DNA of 64,000 nucleotides from Artocarpus heterophyllus (GCA_025403435.1 CM046350.1:32517346-32581345), one strand, 5' to 3'; shown: positions 46,873-59,394, counted from the stretch's first letter. Notes: generated from the letters alone by a model not told the origin. A program made the numbers and translations.

Positions 46873-49800
46873 TGTAATGACCAAGGAAATATCATCAATA
46901 AAACCTAATATTTAATTGGGTTTAATTAATGAATTCATTCTAAAAAATGTAAAATTTTATAAAAATTGTAATTTCTGTGAAAATTACAATAAAATATGAA
47001 TAAGCGGCATTGATTGCAAATTTTATGGCATATGTAATGCAATGGTGGATATTGTAAAATACAAATTTTATGAGTTTGATGACTCGGAGATTTGTGCATA
47101 ATATCCATAAAATGAATTTCATGTCACAATTAATTGTGAAATTATGATATAAACGAATGAATGATTAGAATGTAAATAGGACATAGAGGTTGTCCTAACC
47201 CTAACTAGGGGTAGAAAGGAGGCCAGAGCAGTATAAGAATACTGCTAAATGAAAACACAGATACGAAAAATGTTATGATTGGCCTCCAAAAGTAAATGAA
47301 AAGTAAGTTAAATATTTTAATACAGTCTAAGGATAAAAGGTACACTGATTTGACCACGACAGTATAGGAAAAATACTATGTGATGAAAAATTACACAGTA
47401 TAAATTTTTAACTCCACAAAGTAGACATTTGCTTGAATTCTATTGGGCCAACAAGCCATGCAATGTGGCCCAATAAGATGAGGACACCTAGTGGTATACT
47501 CATGGGTTACCATGAGTCACCAAATGTGATAAGAATGCATTTAAGGCAAAGTTATCACAAAAATTCACTTCCTTTCTTTCCTTCCAAGATCCGGCAGCCA
47601 TGTTCAGGTCTCTAAAAAAAATTTTCAACCCCCAAACTTTGCAAAAATAATCCCAAACAAGTTTTACAAGCAAGTACAAGGATTTCCCACAAATTTTAAG
47701 GTAAAATCCTAAACTTTTTCATGAGTTTTCAAGGGATTTTTCATGGGTAAAGGGCAAAAATTAATCCATGTTATTTTTGCATAAAAAGGAAGTCCAAGAA
47801 GAAGTTCAAGAAGCCTTTGAAGGCTAGAAATCGAAAAAGTGTTATTTGGGTAAGTTTTAAAGTTTAAAGTTTTGATTTTGTTTTGATTTTTATTCTTTCA
47901 AACCCATGAGGGGTTTTGAGCATGTATTTGATGAAATTTCAATTATATGTGATGAATGATAAGTTTAAGTTGTGAAACTTAGGTTTTTAGTGCAAATCGG
48001 TAATTTTTGAAAAAAGTCTTATTTTTGTAATTTTGATGTTTGACTTTGCAAAAGTGATGTTTGAGCTTGAGAATGTGTTGATTAAGGCATGGAATGGTTT
48101 CTGCAGGGGGTAGAATTGCAAGTTTGAAATGGATTTTTGTAAAAATGCCATAGGGACTAAATTGAAAGAAAAAGTTCCTTCTCGGCAGATTCGAAAAATA
48201 GTCAAAAACGCCCCTGTACAGTGAGATTTTGAGAAAAGTTAAAACACAAAAGTTGTAGATCTCGATGAAACTGTTAAGCTGTGTGGGCGGTTTGCCTAAA
48301 AACTCAATCATTTGTGAGTTTTTGATTTTTCAAGAATATGTTAAAAGTGAAAAAAGTGTTAAATGGCAAAAAAGTCATTTTTCAAAATAATTTAAGGTAT
48401 GGTACCTTAAGTAAAAATGATCCTTGAGAAAAATAGGAAATTTTGATGCAAAGAAGTAAATTTTAGTCCCGGGGGTAAAATCGTCAAAATTTTTAGTTCA
48501 GGGACTGAACCGTAAAGTTTTATGAAAATGGGGCATAATTAAGAAATAAAGGGATTTGACCCACTAGGGTGTTATTTTGAAATTAGTATGTGGTTATTTT
48601 TATAAGAATAATAAAATCGAGCTCGGGTAGGTTAGTGGACCCACGAAGGGCAAAATCGTCAGTTTTGTCCAAATAACCCGAACCGTTTTGAAATGTTTCC
48701 AATGAAATAAGAAAACGACTAGAAAGGGTTCCCGCCCTTCGTTAGAAACGATAGGGTAAAGTTAGATAAAAATAAGAAAAAAAAAACCAGTGGTTTTTAG
48801 AGTTGTACATAGTAATACAACTCAATTTGTTAACTAACGGATGTTTCGTATCGAAACATAGTGGAATTTGGCTAATGGCTTTGTAATTGGCCAACAAGAT
48901 CCTAGGAGTCTAGGAGAAGGGAAATCGAGGTTAAGTTGCCTGACATTCGCATCAAGTAAGTACCCTTCCCACCTATAGTATGAAATGTATGTATATGTAT
49001 ACCTGTGCGTATAATTAAGTGTAAACTTGTATGTTTGCCATGATATGAATACCTAGGGGTATAGTCATGTATGAATAATTGTGAGCATATTAATGTGTAC
49101 CAGTGTGTACAAGATGTTACGTACCTGTGTGTACAATAATGAAAATGAGCATGTGTACCATGATTTTGTACCTGTGTGTATAATATGTTATGTACTTGTG
49201 TGTACAATAATGAAAATGAGCATGTGTATCATGATTTCGTACCTGTGTGTACAATGATAAATACTTGAGTATGTATAAAGTAGGTCTTTGTGTGTACATT
49301 TGATGTTAAGTACCTGTGAGTACATTATGCTATATACCTGTGCGTATATTAATGTATACCAGTGTGTATAAAAAGTAAGTACCTGTGTGTACTATGCTAT
49401 GCAAGAGAATTTATGTTTCATGGATAATATGTGATTATTACTTCATGCATGGTATGTCAACCATAATAAATGGACTGGTAAATGTATCACCAGAAATTAA
49501 GAAAAGTGTCGTACCGACTCCTAATTCAAGGGGAGTTTAAAGGATATGTTACGGTCACGGTGTTACGTAGACCTAAATGAAATTGCGCAATGGTACGAAC
49601 ATTTGGGCCCTAGTAAAGATAAGAAATGATGAGGATAAAGAAAGTTTATAAGAAAGCATAATTGATTCATGCATTCATGTGAATATCCATGTGGGATTTA
49701 TGGGACTTATTGGGCGTTAGCTCATTAAGTATTTCATGCTGTAGGTATTCCGATTAGAAGGTCAGAATAAGTTCAAATGTGAGCTGGCGGAGGGGTGAAG

Positions 49801-50066
49801 GGTGTGCAGATTGGGTATGGAGTCCGCTGCTGTAATGTTTTCCACTACGTATGTTTAAAGTTATTTTGAAATGAAATGTTTAAAAGAAAGATGTTGTAAA
49901 AGTAAAAGTATTAATTGTGTAAATACAAGTATGTGAAAGTATTTTAGGAATTACCAAAGTTAATGTAAGCAAATTATTTATTCCCGTTTAAAAAAAAATC
50001 CTAAATTTTTGCCCTAAAGTAAGTAAAAAAGAGTTTTATCACAGCCCGAAAAGGCGGGTTGTGACA
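46873..50066 (+). repeat. Gypsy-2 5' LTR
   Basis: TGTAATGACC...GGTTGTGACA. The first 300 bp are the most diverged from the 3' copy, the last kilobase almost identical. Contains the GTACCTGTGTGTAC array. Confidence 0.95.
49000..49395. repeat. GTACCTGTGTGTAC array in Gypsy-2 5' LTR
   Basis: About thirteen units TACC(T/A)GTGTGTACAAT, spaced about 25-35 bp, each an imperfect dyad (GTAC at both ends). A longer local duplication (AATGAAAATGAGCATGTGTA) lies within it. Confidence 0.9.
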
Positions 50067-50068
50067 GT

Positions 50069-50080
50069 TGGTATCAGAGC
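50069..50080 (+). other. Gypsy-2 primer-binding site (tRNA-iMet)
   Basis: TGGTATCAGAGC two bases after the 5' LTR end, complementary to initiator tRNA-Met. Confidence 0.95.
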
Positions 50081-50220
50081 GGAAATCTTGCCATCCTACT
50101 GCACATCGTCGTCTGCCCCATTGTCATAGCTCAAGTAAGGTAGTTTGATTTTAAGTATAAGAATGTTCAGTACTACTTTATATGACACTGTTATGTTAAT
50201 TACGACAATAAATATAGTAT

Positions 50221-51170
50221 ATGACGGAGCCGCATCATGATCGTGATATGGAAGCTGATCGGAGAGCCAGCATTGCTTTTCAAGAGGAGATGCCACCGCG
50301 GCATTATGGGAGTCGGCAGCCAATGGTGTAGACCGAATGGCTTAGTTGAAGTGATTTTTAACGCTTGTCATATGCCACCGCATCTCCTGGTTTTATTGGC
50401 CTCAGGATTATTGATGAGGGAAGCCTTAGTATATGGTTAAGGATTGAACCTGACAAGCAACCACGGGACTGGTAAGGTTCTAGAGGACAAATTCTAGCTA
50501 AGTTGCACCCATACCACTAGCAAACGTTATTCCAGTCTAGGTGATTTCGATGTTATGGGCGGACGAGAGACATCGATTGTACTTACAAGTAGAATCGATA
50601 TGGGGAAGATACATAGGCGAACCGATAGATCATTACATTCTTAAATTTCGTCATACTAAGATACCACTGATTCCGCCACAATTACCCTTATGGTGCATTT
50701 ACGATTTAGTTTGGAGAGATCTTCCCAATATGGTCTAGCAGCGAATGCAGTATCCGGGAAATTACCTCAGTATCCATGATTCTCTTATGGCGGCATTACA
50801 TGCAGACTAGAATGTAGCCGCGCCATTAGAAGATCCTCCAATAGGCATAGATGATGATGATGATGATGATGCTGATGATGATAATAATGATAACATTGAT
50901 GAAGAGCATGTGCCTCTAGAACCTATAATCGCAAGTGATGATAAGTCGACTGATTCGGATATGGAGGAAGAAGAGAAATCCTAAGGAGGGTTCCGAATAT
51001 AGTGACATGTCTAAAGTCGAGTTTGACAAAAAAAAAATTATAAGAAAATCTTTGTGGATTATGATGTACATAGATGAGATATTAGTACAGTTTTGGGCTT
51101 TGATGCCCTTGTATATGCATGTATGTTGGCTAGTGGTGTCCTTCTCGGCAAGAAGGTATATATAGCCGGA
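50221..51170 (+). pseudogene. unrecognised coding region ahead of gag, acidic C-terminus
   Basis: One frame is protein-like from about 50526 to 50983. It has an Arg/Trp/aromatic-rich segment (WGRYIGEPIDHYILKFRHTK, PLWCIYDLVWRDLP), two in-frame TAGs (50736-50738 and near 50808), then a run of Asp/Glu (DDDDDD...DEEHVPLEP...SDMEEEE) that continues in another frame (EYSDMSKVEFD). 50222-50340 may be the N-terminal part (MTEPHHDRDMEADRR). It matches no retroelement domain I recognise. Gypsy-1 has no such region, its gag starting about 100 bp after the primer site. It could be an additional ORF or a captured host exon. Confidence 0.55.
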
Positions 51171-51537
51171 AGTGATAATTGCTCCCGGAGATGATATGAA
51201 TAGTTATGTATGAAAAGAAAGTATGTATGTATGTATGTTAGTTATGCATGTAATGTTATGGAGAATGTAAAAAGGAAATGAAATGTATGAATGATTATGA
51301 AATGAAATGTACGAAAGGAAAGGAAATGAAATGTATGAATGCTAATGAAATGAAATGTATGAAGGTAAAGGAAATGAAATGTATGGCGCAAGATATTGAG
51401 TTCATGTAATTGTGTATGTTTGCTTGTATTTATGTTGTTTGAATACATGCAATTATTGATTGGATACTATTAAGTTAATAGTATGTACTAACATAGTAAC
51501 AAAAATACACGATAGATATATATAACGATTGATATCA
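51171..51537. other. Gypsy-2 internal non-coding stretch with ATGTATGAA-like repeats
   Basis: Repeats of GGAAATGAAATGTATGAA and GTATGTATGTATG occupy 51220-51400. No ORF. Confidence 0.7.
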
Positions 51538-52570
51538 ATGGCTGATATACCAGCTGCTACAGCTGTTCCGGTAGTATCCACTACTGAAATTTTATGAAAG
51601 ATTCCAGAGAATGAAGGCCCCGGAATTTGATGGATCTACAGACCCCTTAGATGTCGACGATTGGCTTACAGACATAGAAAGGGTTCTGAAATTTATGGGA
51701 CTTAGTGACCATGAAAAAGTCCTATGCGTTTTGTTTTCTCTCACTAAAGATGCTAGGAGACGGTGGGAGTCGGTAGAGAGTAAAAGGAATGTAGACAACA
51801 TGATAGGGCCAGATTTTGTTGAAGAATTTGGAAGGGACTTATTTTAATGTAGAAACCATGGCAGCCCAACAAAAAGAATTTAATAATTTCTTTTAAGCAA
51901 GGCAATATGTCCGTAGCTGATGCTATAAAAAGGTTTAATCAGCTAGCACGGCTTTGTCCCGAGTTAGTACCTACTGATTGGGAACGAATAAGACGGTTAA
52001 TGAGAATGTTCAAAACCGACATTGCTTTTGTGGTTGATATTGGAAGGCAAACTCCCAAGGATGTAGAGGATTGCATCAAACGGGCGACCAAAGCTGAGTT
52101 TAGAATTGCCCATGATAAGGAGGAAAGAGCAAGGGTTTTCAAAGCATAGAAGGAGGAGAAAGCTTTGGCTAAGGAAAGTCAAGCTGTACAAGTAAAAAGG
52201 ACAAGAAATTGTTCCAAGTAAAGGGCCGTCCTAGAACGTTCAAGCGGGACGCAACTGCACTACAGCAAGAGGAAATGGAAAGTGAATAATTCAAAGAATC
52301 CAAAAGGTCAACCCTATAAGAGGATTAAAGATGTAGGAAACAACAAACCCCTTTGCAGTCAATGCGGGAAAAGACATGCAGGGGAATGCAAGGCTAGCAC
52401 GAACAAGTGCTATATCTGGGGAAAGAAGGGCATTATGCCAGTAATTGTTTTTCTATTTCCCAAAGTCAAAACAATCAGGCTCAGCAGAGGTCTCAAGGAA
52501 ACCAATTGCGTACGATTCAAGTTCAGGCACAAATTGAAGTCCCTAGTGTCATTCAAGGGTGACTAGAAGC
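51538..52570 (+). pseudogene. Gypsy-2 gag
   Basis: Starts near ATG 51538 (MADIPAATAVPV). After a shift near 51590 the capsid domain reads APEFDGSTDPLDVDDWL, GLSDHEKVLCVLFSL, RRRWESVES. After another break it reads MSVADAIKRFNQLARLCPE and DVEDCIKRATKAEFRIAHD. Nucleocapsid knuckles follow: CSQCGKRHAGEC is whole, the second (CYIWGKKG) has lost its second Cys. At least three stops or shifts. Confidence 0.88.
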
Positions 52571-52679
52571 TTCGAAACCAAGTGGGCGAATTTATGCCTA
52601 TATGAAGAAGGAACAAGATGCAGGAACCTCATCGGTGGTGACAAGTTAGTTTTCTATTGCCAGTAGTGATGATATATTT

Positions 52680-53218
52680 TATTTAATTCTAGAGTAACAT
52701 ATTCGTTTGCATCGCTTAAGTTTGCGAAACGAATAGGAAGTAAAAGAGATAGGATAGAGCAAACCTTTAGAATTGCACTACCCTCTGGGGAGGTATTAAG
52801 TGCTGATTATTGGTTACGTCATGTATCGATAGTCATATGTGGAAGGGAATTGTATATTGATTTGAGAATAATCGATGTACAAGATTATAACGTCATCCTA
52901 GGAACAAATTTCCTAAGAAAATACACGGCTAAGATTAGTCATCGACACCGCAAGGTTACGTTTCAACCTTCCAGAAGTGAGAAGTTTATGTATTTAGGGA
53001 AAGTTCCCAAAGCTCCCAAGGCGTTGACTTCTGCATTAAAGGCAAAGAAGATATTGGAAAATGGATGTACCTGTTATCTGGTGAATATAATAAGGAAAGA
53101 TAAAGAAGCTCAGTTAGGACCAGAGAAGGTCCCCATAGTAAAGGAATTTATTGATGTGTTTCCGGATGAGTTGCAGACTTATCACCAGAACGAAAAATTT
53201 CGTTTGAAATTGAATTAA
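52680..53218 (+). pseudogene. Gypsy-2 protease and linker
   Basis: Where an active-site Asp-Ser-Gly-Ala is expected the sequence reads NSRVTYSF (about 52684-52707), so the catalytic Asp and Gly are lost. Downstream motifs are typical: LRIIDVQDYNVILGTNFLRKY and the RT-leading [14 protein letters not shown]. The frame ends at 53216-53218. Confidence 0.8.
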
Positions 53219-53880
53219 CGCCCGAAACAGCCACGATTATTTTTAAGGCACCATATCAAATGACTCCAGGGAAACTCAAGGAACTTCAGGTGCAATTAAA
53301 GGAAATATTGGACAAGGGGTTCATCCAACCAAGTTATTCCCCATGGGGAGCACCTATTCTATTTGTTAATAAAAAGGATGGAATGTTACGAATGTGTATG
53401 GATTATCGAGAACTAAACAAGGTCACGATTAAGAACAAGTATCCACTCTCAAGGATCGATGATTTGTTTGACCAACTTAAAGGAGCGTCAGTATTCTCAA
53501 AGATTGATATACGCTCAGGGCATCATCAACTTCGAGTTAAGGAAAAAGATATACCAAAGACAGCGTTCCGAACACGTTATGGGCATTATAAGTTCTGCGT
53601 CATGTCTTTTAGACTGACCAATGCCCTAGCAGCTTTCATGGATCTCATGAATCGAAGAGTACCTCGATAAGTTCGTCATTGTCTTCATCAACGATATTTT
53701 CATATAGTCAAGAACGCCAGAGGAACATGAAAAGCACTTGAGGATTGCAATATAATTATTGAGAAGGCATCAATTGTACGCCAAGTTCTCAAAATGTGAG
53801 TTTTAGTTGGAGAAGGTTCAATTCCACGGACACGCGGTGACACAAGATGGAGTATCTGTCGATCCTTCCGAAGTTGAGCA
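53219..53880 (+). pseudogene. Gypsy-2 reverse transcriptase
   Basis: RT motifs: [73 protein letters not shown]. After a frame break at about 53660 the catalytic box reads FINDIF, with Asn in place of the first Asp, plus stops (TAG after FI, TAA and TAG further on). It cannot be active. Confidence 0.9.
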
Positions 53881-54568
53881 GTGAATAAGTGGCCTACACC
53901 AAAAAGTGTGTCGAAAATCAGAAGTTTCCTCGATTTAGCAGGCTACTATCGACGTTTTGTGGAAGGATTTTCCCGACTAGCAGCACCACTCACTACACTT
54001 ACACGGAAAGCAGCAAAGTATGGATGGACTAAGAAGTGCGAAGAAAGTTTCAAAGAATTAAAGAGGCGACTCACGAGTGCCCCGGTACTGGCAATACCAG
54101 ATCCGAACATAGAAAACTATGTGATTTATAGTGATGCAGTCAAAAATAGGATTGGGAGCCGTATTGATGCAAAGTGGAAAAGTGATTGCTTATGCATCCC
54201 AACAGTTAAAGGATTATGAAAAGAATTATCTGACGTATGACTTAGAGTTAGCGGCAGTTGTATTTGTGTTGAAGATATAGTGTCATTACCTGTATGGAGC
54301 AAGCTGTGAGATTTACACAGACCATCAAAGTCCAAAGTATATCTTCACGCAAAAAAAGTTCAACATGAGACAGCGAAGGTGGCTTGAGTTGGTCAAAGAC
54401 TACAGCTGTGAGATTTTGTATCACCTGAGAAAGGCTAATCAAATAGCCAATGCCCTTAGTCGTAGAACAACGTCCTTGCTAGTAACGGTACAGATGTTAC
54501 CAAAACCTCTCCAAAAGGACTTGATGGAAGCAGAAATAGAGCTAGTCACAGGAAGATTAGCTAATTGA
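53881..54568 (+). pseudogene. Gypsy-2 RNase H
   Basis: SFLDLAGYYRRFVEGFSRLA and [15 protein letters not shown] lead into [13 protein letters not shown] (first Asp). After a break come ELAAVVF and [12 protein letters not shown], and finally [10 protein letters not shown], with Asn at the last catalytic Asp position. Confidence 0.88.
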
Positions 54569-55976
54569 TCCTTTCAACCAATTATCTTGGAGAATTTAAA
54601 AGAGCGACAAGAAACAAATCCGTCGCTACTTAAAGTTAGGAATGAAGTTCTTGAGAACAAAAAAATAGAATTTAGCATTTTGAAAGATAGTATCCTTCGT
54701 TACAAGAGTAAGATATGCATTCCCAATGATGAAAGATTAAAGAAGCAAGTATTAGAAGAAACTCATGAAGCACCATATGTGGCTCGTCCAGGAGCTACTA
54801 AAATGTACCAAGATTTGAAAGAACACCATTGGTGGAATGGAATGAAGAATGATGTCGCGAGATTCGTCAGCAAATGCCTTACATGCCAGAAGGTGAAAGA
54901 TGAGCATTAACGACCAGCAGGCGAATTACAAAAGATTGATATCCCAACGTGGAAATAGAATCAGATAACTATGGACCTGATAACTGGGCTACCCAGAACT
55001 ACGGGTGGACATGATGCTATATGGGTAATTGTTGATAGATTGACTAAATCAACTTATATCCTACCCATTAAACTCAGTAGTTCTGTAGAACGACTAGCTG
55101 AACTATACATAACCCAAATAGTTAGATACCACTGGGTTTCAAAGTTTATCATTTTTTATCGTAATGGTAGATTCACTTCCAAGTTTTGGAGAAGTGTTCA
55201 TCAAGCAATGAGAACAAAGCTGACATTTAGCACAGCCTTCCACCCATAAACGGACGGTCACTCAGAAAGGACCATCCAGACTTTAGAGGATATGTTAAGA
55301 GCATGTGTGCTAGATTTTAAGAGAGGATGGGATAAAAAGCTTCCTTTGATCGAATTTGTATACAACAATAGTTATCGAAGCTCCATTGGTATGGTTCCAT
55401 ATGAAGCTCTATATGGAAGGAGATGTAGACCACCTTTACATTGGTACGAAACCCAAGAAAAGGTGTTGTCGACCATAGATTTTGTTCATAGAACAACAGA
55501 AGATGTAAAGTTAATTTGTCAACAAATGAAAATGGCTTTTAGTCGGCAAAAGAGATATGCTAATCGACGATGGAGACCTTTGAAGTTTCAAGTAGGAGAC
55601 TTGGTCTTTTTGAAGATAATGCCCATGAAAGGAAATTGTAAGATTTAGAAAGAAAGGAAAGCTTAGTCCAAGGTATATTGGACCATTTGAGATCTTGAAA
55701 CAGATAGATAATGTAGTTTATAAGTTAGCCTTACCCTCTAATCTAGCATTGGTACACAATGAATTCCATATGTCCATGCTAAAGAAGTATGTGCCAAACC
55801 CTTCACATGTTCTTCAGCCGGAAGAAATTGACATACAGGACAATCTGTCTTATGAAGAAAACCAGTTCAAATTCTGGCACAAGAAGAGAAGGAATTAAGG
55901 AACAAGAATATACCTCTCGTCAAAGTTTTATGACGCCACCAACAAGTAGAAAAAACAACGTAGGAACGAGAGGATG
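54569..55976 (+). pseudogene. Gypsy-2 integrase
   Basis: Zinc-binding region (HEAPYVARPGATKMYQDLKEH, KCLTCQKVKDEH), core with MDLITGLP (Asp), IIFYRNGRFTSKF (Asn at the usual Asp) and FHP-TDGHSERT, then LIEFVYNNSYRSSIGMVPYE and KFQVGDLVFLKI. The tail NEFHMSMLKKYVPNPSHVL leads to a decayed chromodomain-like end after YEEN. Stops at several points (for example TAA 54908-54910 and one near 55247). Confidence 0.9.
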
Positions 55977-56029
55977 AAATGAGAAAAGACTATCCTGAAT
56001 TATTTTGATTTTCGAGGACGAAAATTCTT

Positions 56030-56042
56030 AAGGGGGGTAGAT
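56030..56042 (+). other. Gypsy-2 polypurine tract
   Basis: AAGGGGGGTAGAT directly before the 3' LTR TGTAATG. Confidence 0.9.
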
Positions 56043-59000
56043 TGTAATGACCAAGGAAACATCATCAATAAAACCTAATATTTAATTAGGTTTAATTAAT
56101 GAATTTATTCTTAAAAATGTGAAATTTTGTAAAAATTGTAATTTATGTGAAAATTACAATAAAATATGAATGAGCGGCATTGATTGTAAATTTTATGGCA
56201 TATGTAATGCAATGGTGGATATTGTAAAATACAAATTTTATGAGTTTGATGACTCAGAGATTTGTGCATAATATCCATAAAATGAATTTCATGTCACAAT
56301 TAATTGTGAAATTATGATATAAACGAATGAATGATTAGAATATAAATAGGACATAGAGGTTGTCCTAACCCTAACCAGGGGTAGAAAGGAGGCCAGAGCA
56401 GTATAAGAATACTGCTAAATGAAAACACAGATACGAAAAATGTTATGATTGGCCTCCAAAAGTAAATGAAAAGTAAGTTAAATATTTTTATACAGTCTGA
56501 GGATAGAAGGTAAACTGATTTGACCACGACAGTATAGGAAAAATACTGTGTGATAAAAAATTACACAGTATAAATTTTAACTCCACAAAGTGGACATTTG
56601 CTTGAATTCTATTGGGCCAACAAGCCATGCAATGTGGCCCAATAAGATGAGGACACCTAGTGGTATACTCATGGGTTACCATGAGTCACCAAATGTGATA
56701 AGGATGCATTTAAGGCAAAGTTATCACAAAAATTCACTTCCTTTCTTTCCTTCCAAGATCCGACAGCCATGTTCAGGTCTCTAAAAAAATTTCTCAGCCC
56801 CCAAACTTTGCAAAAATAACCCCAAACAAGTTTTACAAGCAAGTACAAGGATTTCCCACAAGTTTTAAGGTAAAATCCTAAACTTTTTCATGAGTTTTCA
56901 AGGGATTTTTCATGGGTAAAGGGAAAAAATTAATCCATGCTATTTTTGCATGAAAAGGAAGTCCAAGAAGAAGTTCAAGAAGCCTTTGAAGACTAGAAAT
57001 CCAAAAAGTGTTATTTGGGTAAGTTTTAAAGTTTAAAGTTTTGATTTTGTTTTGATTTTTATTCTTTCAAACTCATGAGGGGTTTTGAGCATGTATTTGA
57101 TGAAATTTCATGTATATGTGATGAATGATAAGTTTAAGTTGTAAAACTTCAGGTTTTTAGTGCAAATCGGTATTTTTTGAAAAAAGTCTTATTTTTGTAA
57201 TTTTGATGTTTGACTTTGCAAAAGTGATGTTTGAGCATGAGAATGTGTTGATTAAGGCATGGAATGGTTTCTGCAGGGGTAGAATTGCAAGTTTGAAACG
57301 GATTTTTGTAAAAATGCCATAGGGACTAAATTGAAAGAAAAAGTTCCTTCTCGGCAGATTTGAAAAATAGTCAAAAATGCCCCTGTATAGTGAGATTTTG
57401 GGAAAAGTTAAAACATGAAAGTTGTAGATCTCAATGAAACTGTTAGGCCTCGTGTGCGGTTTGCCTAAAAACTCAATCGTTTGTGAGTTTTTGATTTTTC
57501 AAGAATATGTTAAAAGTGAAAAAAGTGTTAAATGGCAAAAAAGTCATTTTTCAAAATGATTTAAGGTATGGTACCTTAAGTAAAAATGATCCTTGAGAAA
57601 AATAGGAAATTTTGATGCAAAGAAGTAAATTTTAGTCCCGGGGGTAAAATCGTCAAAATTTTTAGTTCAGGGACTAACCCGCAAAGTTTTATGAAAATGG
57701 GGCATAATTAAGAAATAAAGGGATTTGACCCACTAGGGTGTTATTTTGAAATTAATATGTGGTTATTTTTATAAGAATAATGAAATCGAGCTCGGGTAGG
57801 TTAGTGGACCCACGAAGGGCAAAATCGTCAGTTTTGTCCAAATAACCCGAACCGTTTTGAATTATTTCCAATGAAATAGGAAAACGACTAGAAAGGGTTC
57901 CCGCCCTTCGTTAGAAACGATAGGATAAAGTTAGATAAAAATAAGAAAAAAAAACCAGTGGTTTTTAGAGTTGTACATAGTAATACAACTCAATTTGTTA
58001 ACTAACGGATGTTTCGTATCGAAATATAGTGAAATTTGGCTAATGGCTTTGTAATTGGCCAACAGGATCCTAGGAGTCTAAGAGAAGGGAAATCGAGGTT
58101 AAGTTGCCTGGCATTCGCATCAAGTAAGTACCCTTCCCACCTACAGTATGAAATGTATGTATGTGTATACCTGTGCGTATAATTAAGTGTAAACTTGTAT
58201 GTTTGCCATGATATGAATACCTAGGGGTATTGTCATGTATGAGTAATTGTGAGCATATTAATGTGTACCAGTGTGTACAAGATGTTACGTACCTGTGTGT
58301 ACAATAATGAAAATGAGCATGTGTACCATGATTTTGTACCTGTGTGTATAATATGTTATGTACTTGTGTGTACAATAATGAAAATGAGCATGTGTATCAT
58401 GATTTCGTACCTGTGTGTACAATGATAAATACTTGAGTATGTATAAAGTAGGTCTTTGTGTGTACATTTGATGTTAAGTACCTGTGAGTACATTATGCTA
58501 TATACCTGTGCGTATATTAATGTATACCAGTGTGTATAAAAAGTAAGTACCTGTGTGTACTATGCTATACAAGAGAATTTATGTTTCATGGATAATATGT
58601 GATTATTACTTCATGCATGGTATGTCAACCATAATAAATGGACTGGTAAATGTATCACTAGAAATTAAGAAAAGTGTCGTACCGACTCCTAACTCAAGGG
58701 GAGTTTAAAGGATATGTTACGGTCACGGTGTTACGTAGACCTAAATGAAATTGCGCAATGGTACGAACACTTGGGCCCTAGTAAAGATAAGAAATGATGA
58801 GGATAAAGAAAGTTTATAAGAAAGCATAATTGATTCATGCATTCATGTGAATATCCATGTGGGATTTATGGGACTTACTGGGCGTTAGCTCATTAAGAAT
58901 TTCATGCTGTAGGTATTCTGATGAGAAGGTCAGAATAAGTTCAAATGTGAGCTGGCAGAGGGGTGAAGGGTGTGCAGATTGGGTATGGAGTCCGCTGCTG

Positions 59001-59238
59001 TAATGTTTTCCGCTACGTATGTTTAAAGTTATTTTGAAATGAAATGTTTAAAAGAAAGATGTTGTAAAAGTAAAAGTATTAATTGTGTAAATACAAGTAT
59101 GTGAAAGTATTTTAGGAATTACCAAAGTTAATGTAAGCAATTATTTATTCCCGTTTTTTTTTAAAAAAAATCCTAAATTTTTGCCCTAAAGTAAGTAAAA
59201 AAGAGGTTTATCACAGCCCGAAAAGGCGGGTTGTGACA
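56043..59238 (+). repeat. Gypsy-2 3' LTR
   Basis: 3196 bp, the partner of 46873-50066, including its own GTACCTGTGTGTAC array. Confidence 0.95.
58170..58565. repeat. GTACCTGTGTGTAC array in Gypsy-2 3' LTR
   Basis: Same unit number and order as in the 5' LTR, nearly identical, so the array was copied with the LTR and has not rearranged since insertion. Confidence 0.9.
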
Positions 59239-59243
59239 AATTT

Positions 59244-59389
59244 CTTCATGATTGTTGCTAATCTCATTCTGAGAAATATTCTCCCAATTTTTCTTTCTTC
59301 AGCAATTCTGCGATCTCGGTTCACAGAGCCTTGCAATAAATCGTCAAATGTCTAGTGTCTTGATGGAATTCACATACTTTTGTCTAGTT
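59244..59389 (-). pseudogene. Tat/Athila-type gag fragment, zinc-knuckle part
   Basis: On minus, KVCEFHQDTRHLTIYCKAL has the C-x2-H-x4-H-x4-C pattern seen in gag of Tat-type gypsy elements, followed by EIAELLKKEKLGEYF-like residues. It is the continuation of the gag at 63156-64000, separated by the insertion at 59395-63150, and cut on the other side by Gypsy-2. Confidence 0.65.
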
Positions 59390-59394
59390 GCAGG

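Larger units (their letters stand above)
46873..59238 (+). mobile_element. Gypsy-2: complete Ty3/gypsy LTR retrotransposon with long LTRs
   Basis: This 12.37-kb element has LTRs 46873-50066 and 56043-59238 (3.19 kb each), a perfect 5-bp target duplication AATTT (46868-46872 and 59239-59243), a tRNA-iMet primer site and a purine tract AAGGGGGGTAGA. The internal order is an extra coding region, gag, protease, RT, RNase H, integrase. LTR identity is about 97-98% by eye, yet the coding region has many stops, frameshifts and altered catalytic residues, so this copy probably moved with proteins supplied by another element. Confidence 0.95.

Noticed and set aside
48902..49299. His/Thr-rich minus-strand ORFs in the Gypsy-2 LTR
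   Set aside because: Products of the GTACCTGTGTGTAC repeat; repeated at 58070-58467 only because the LTR is duplicated.
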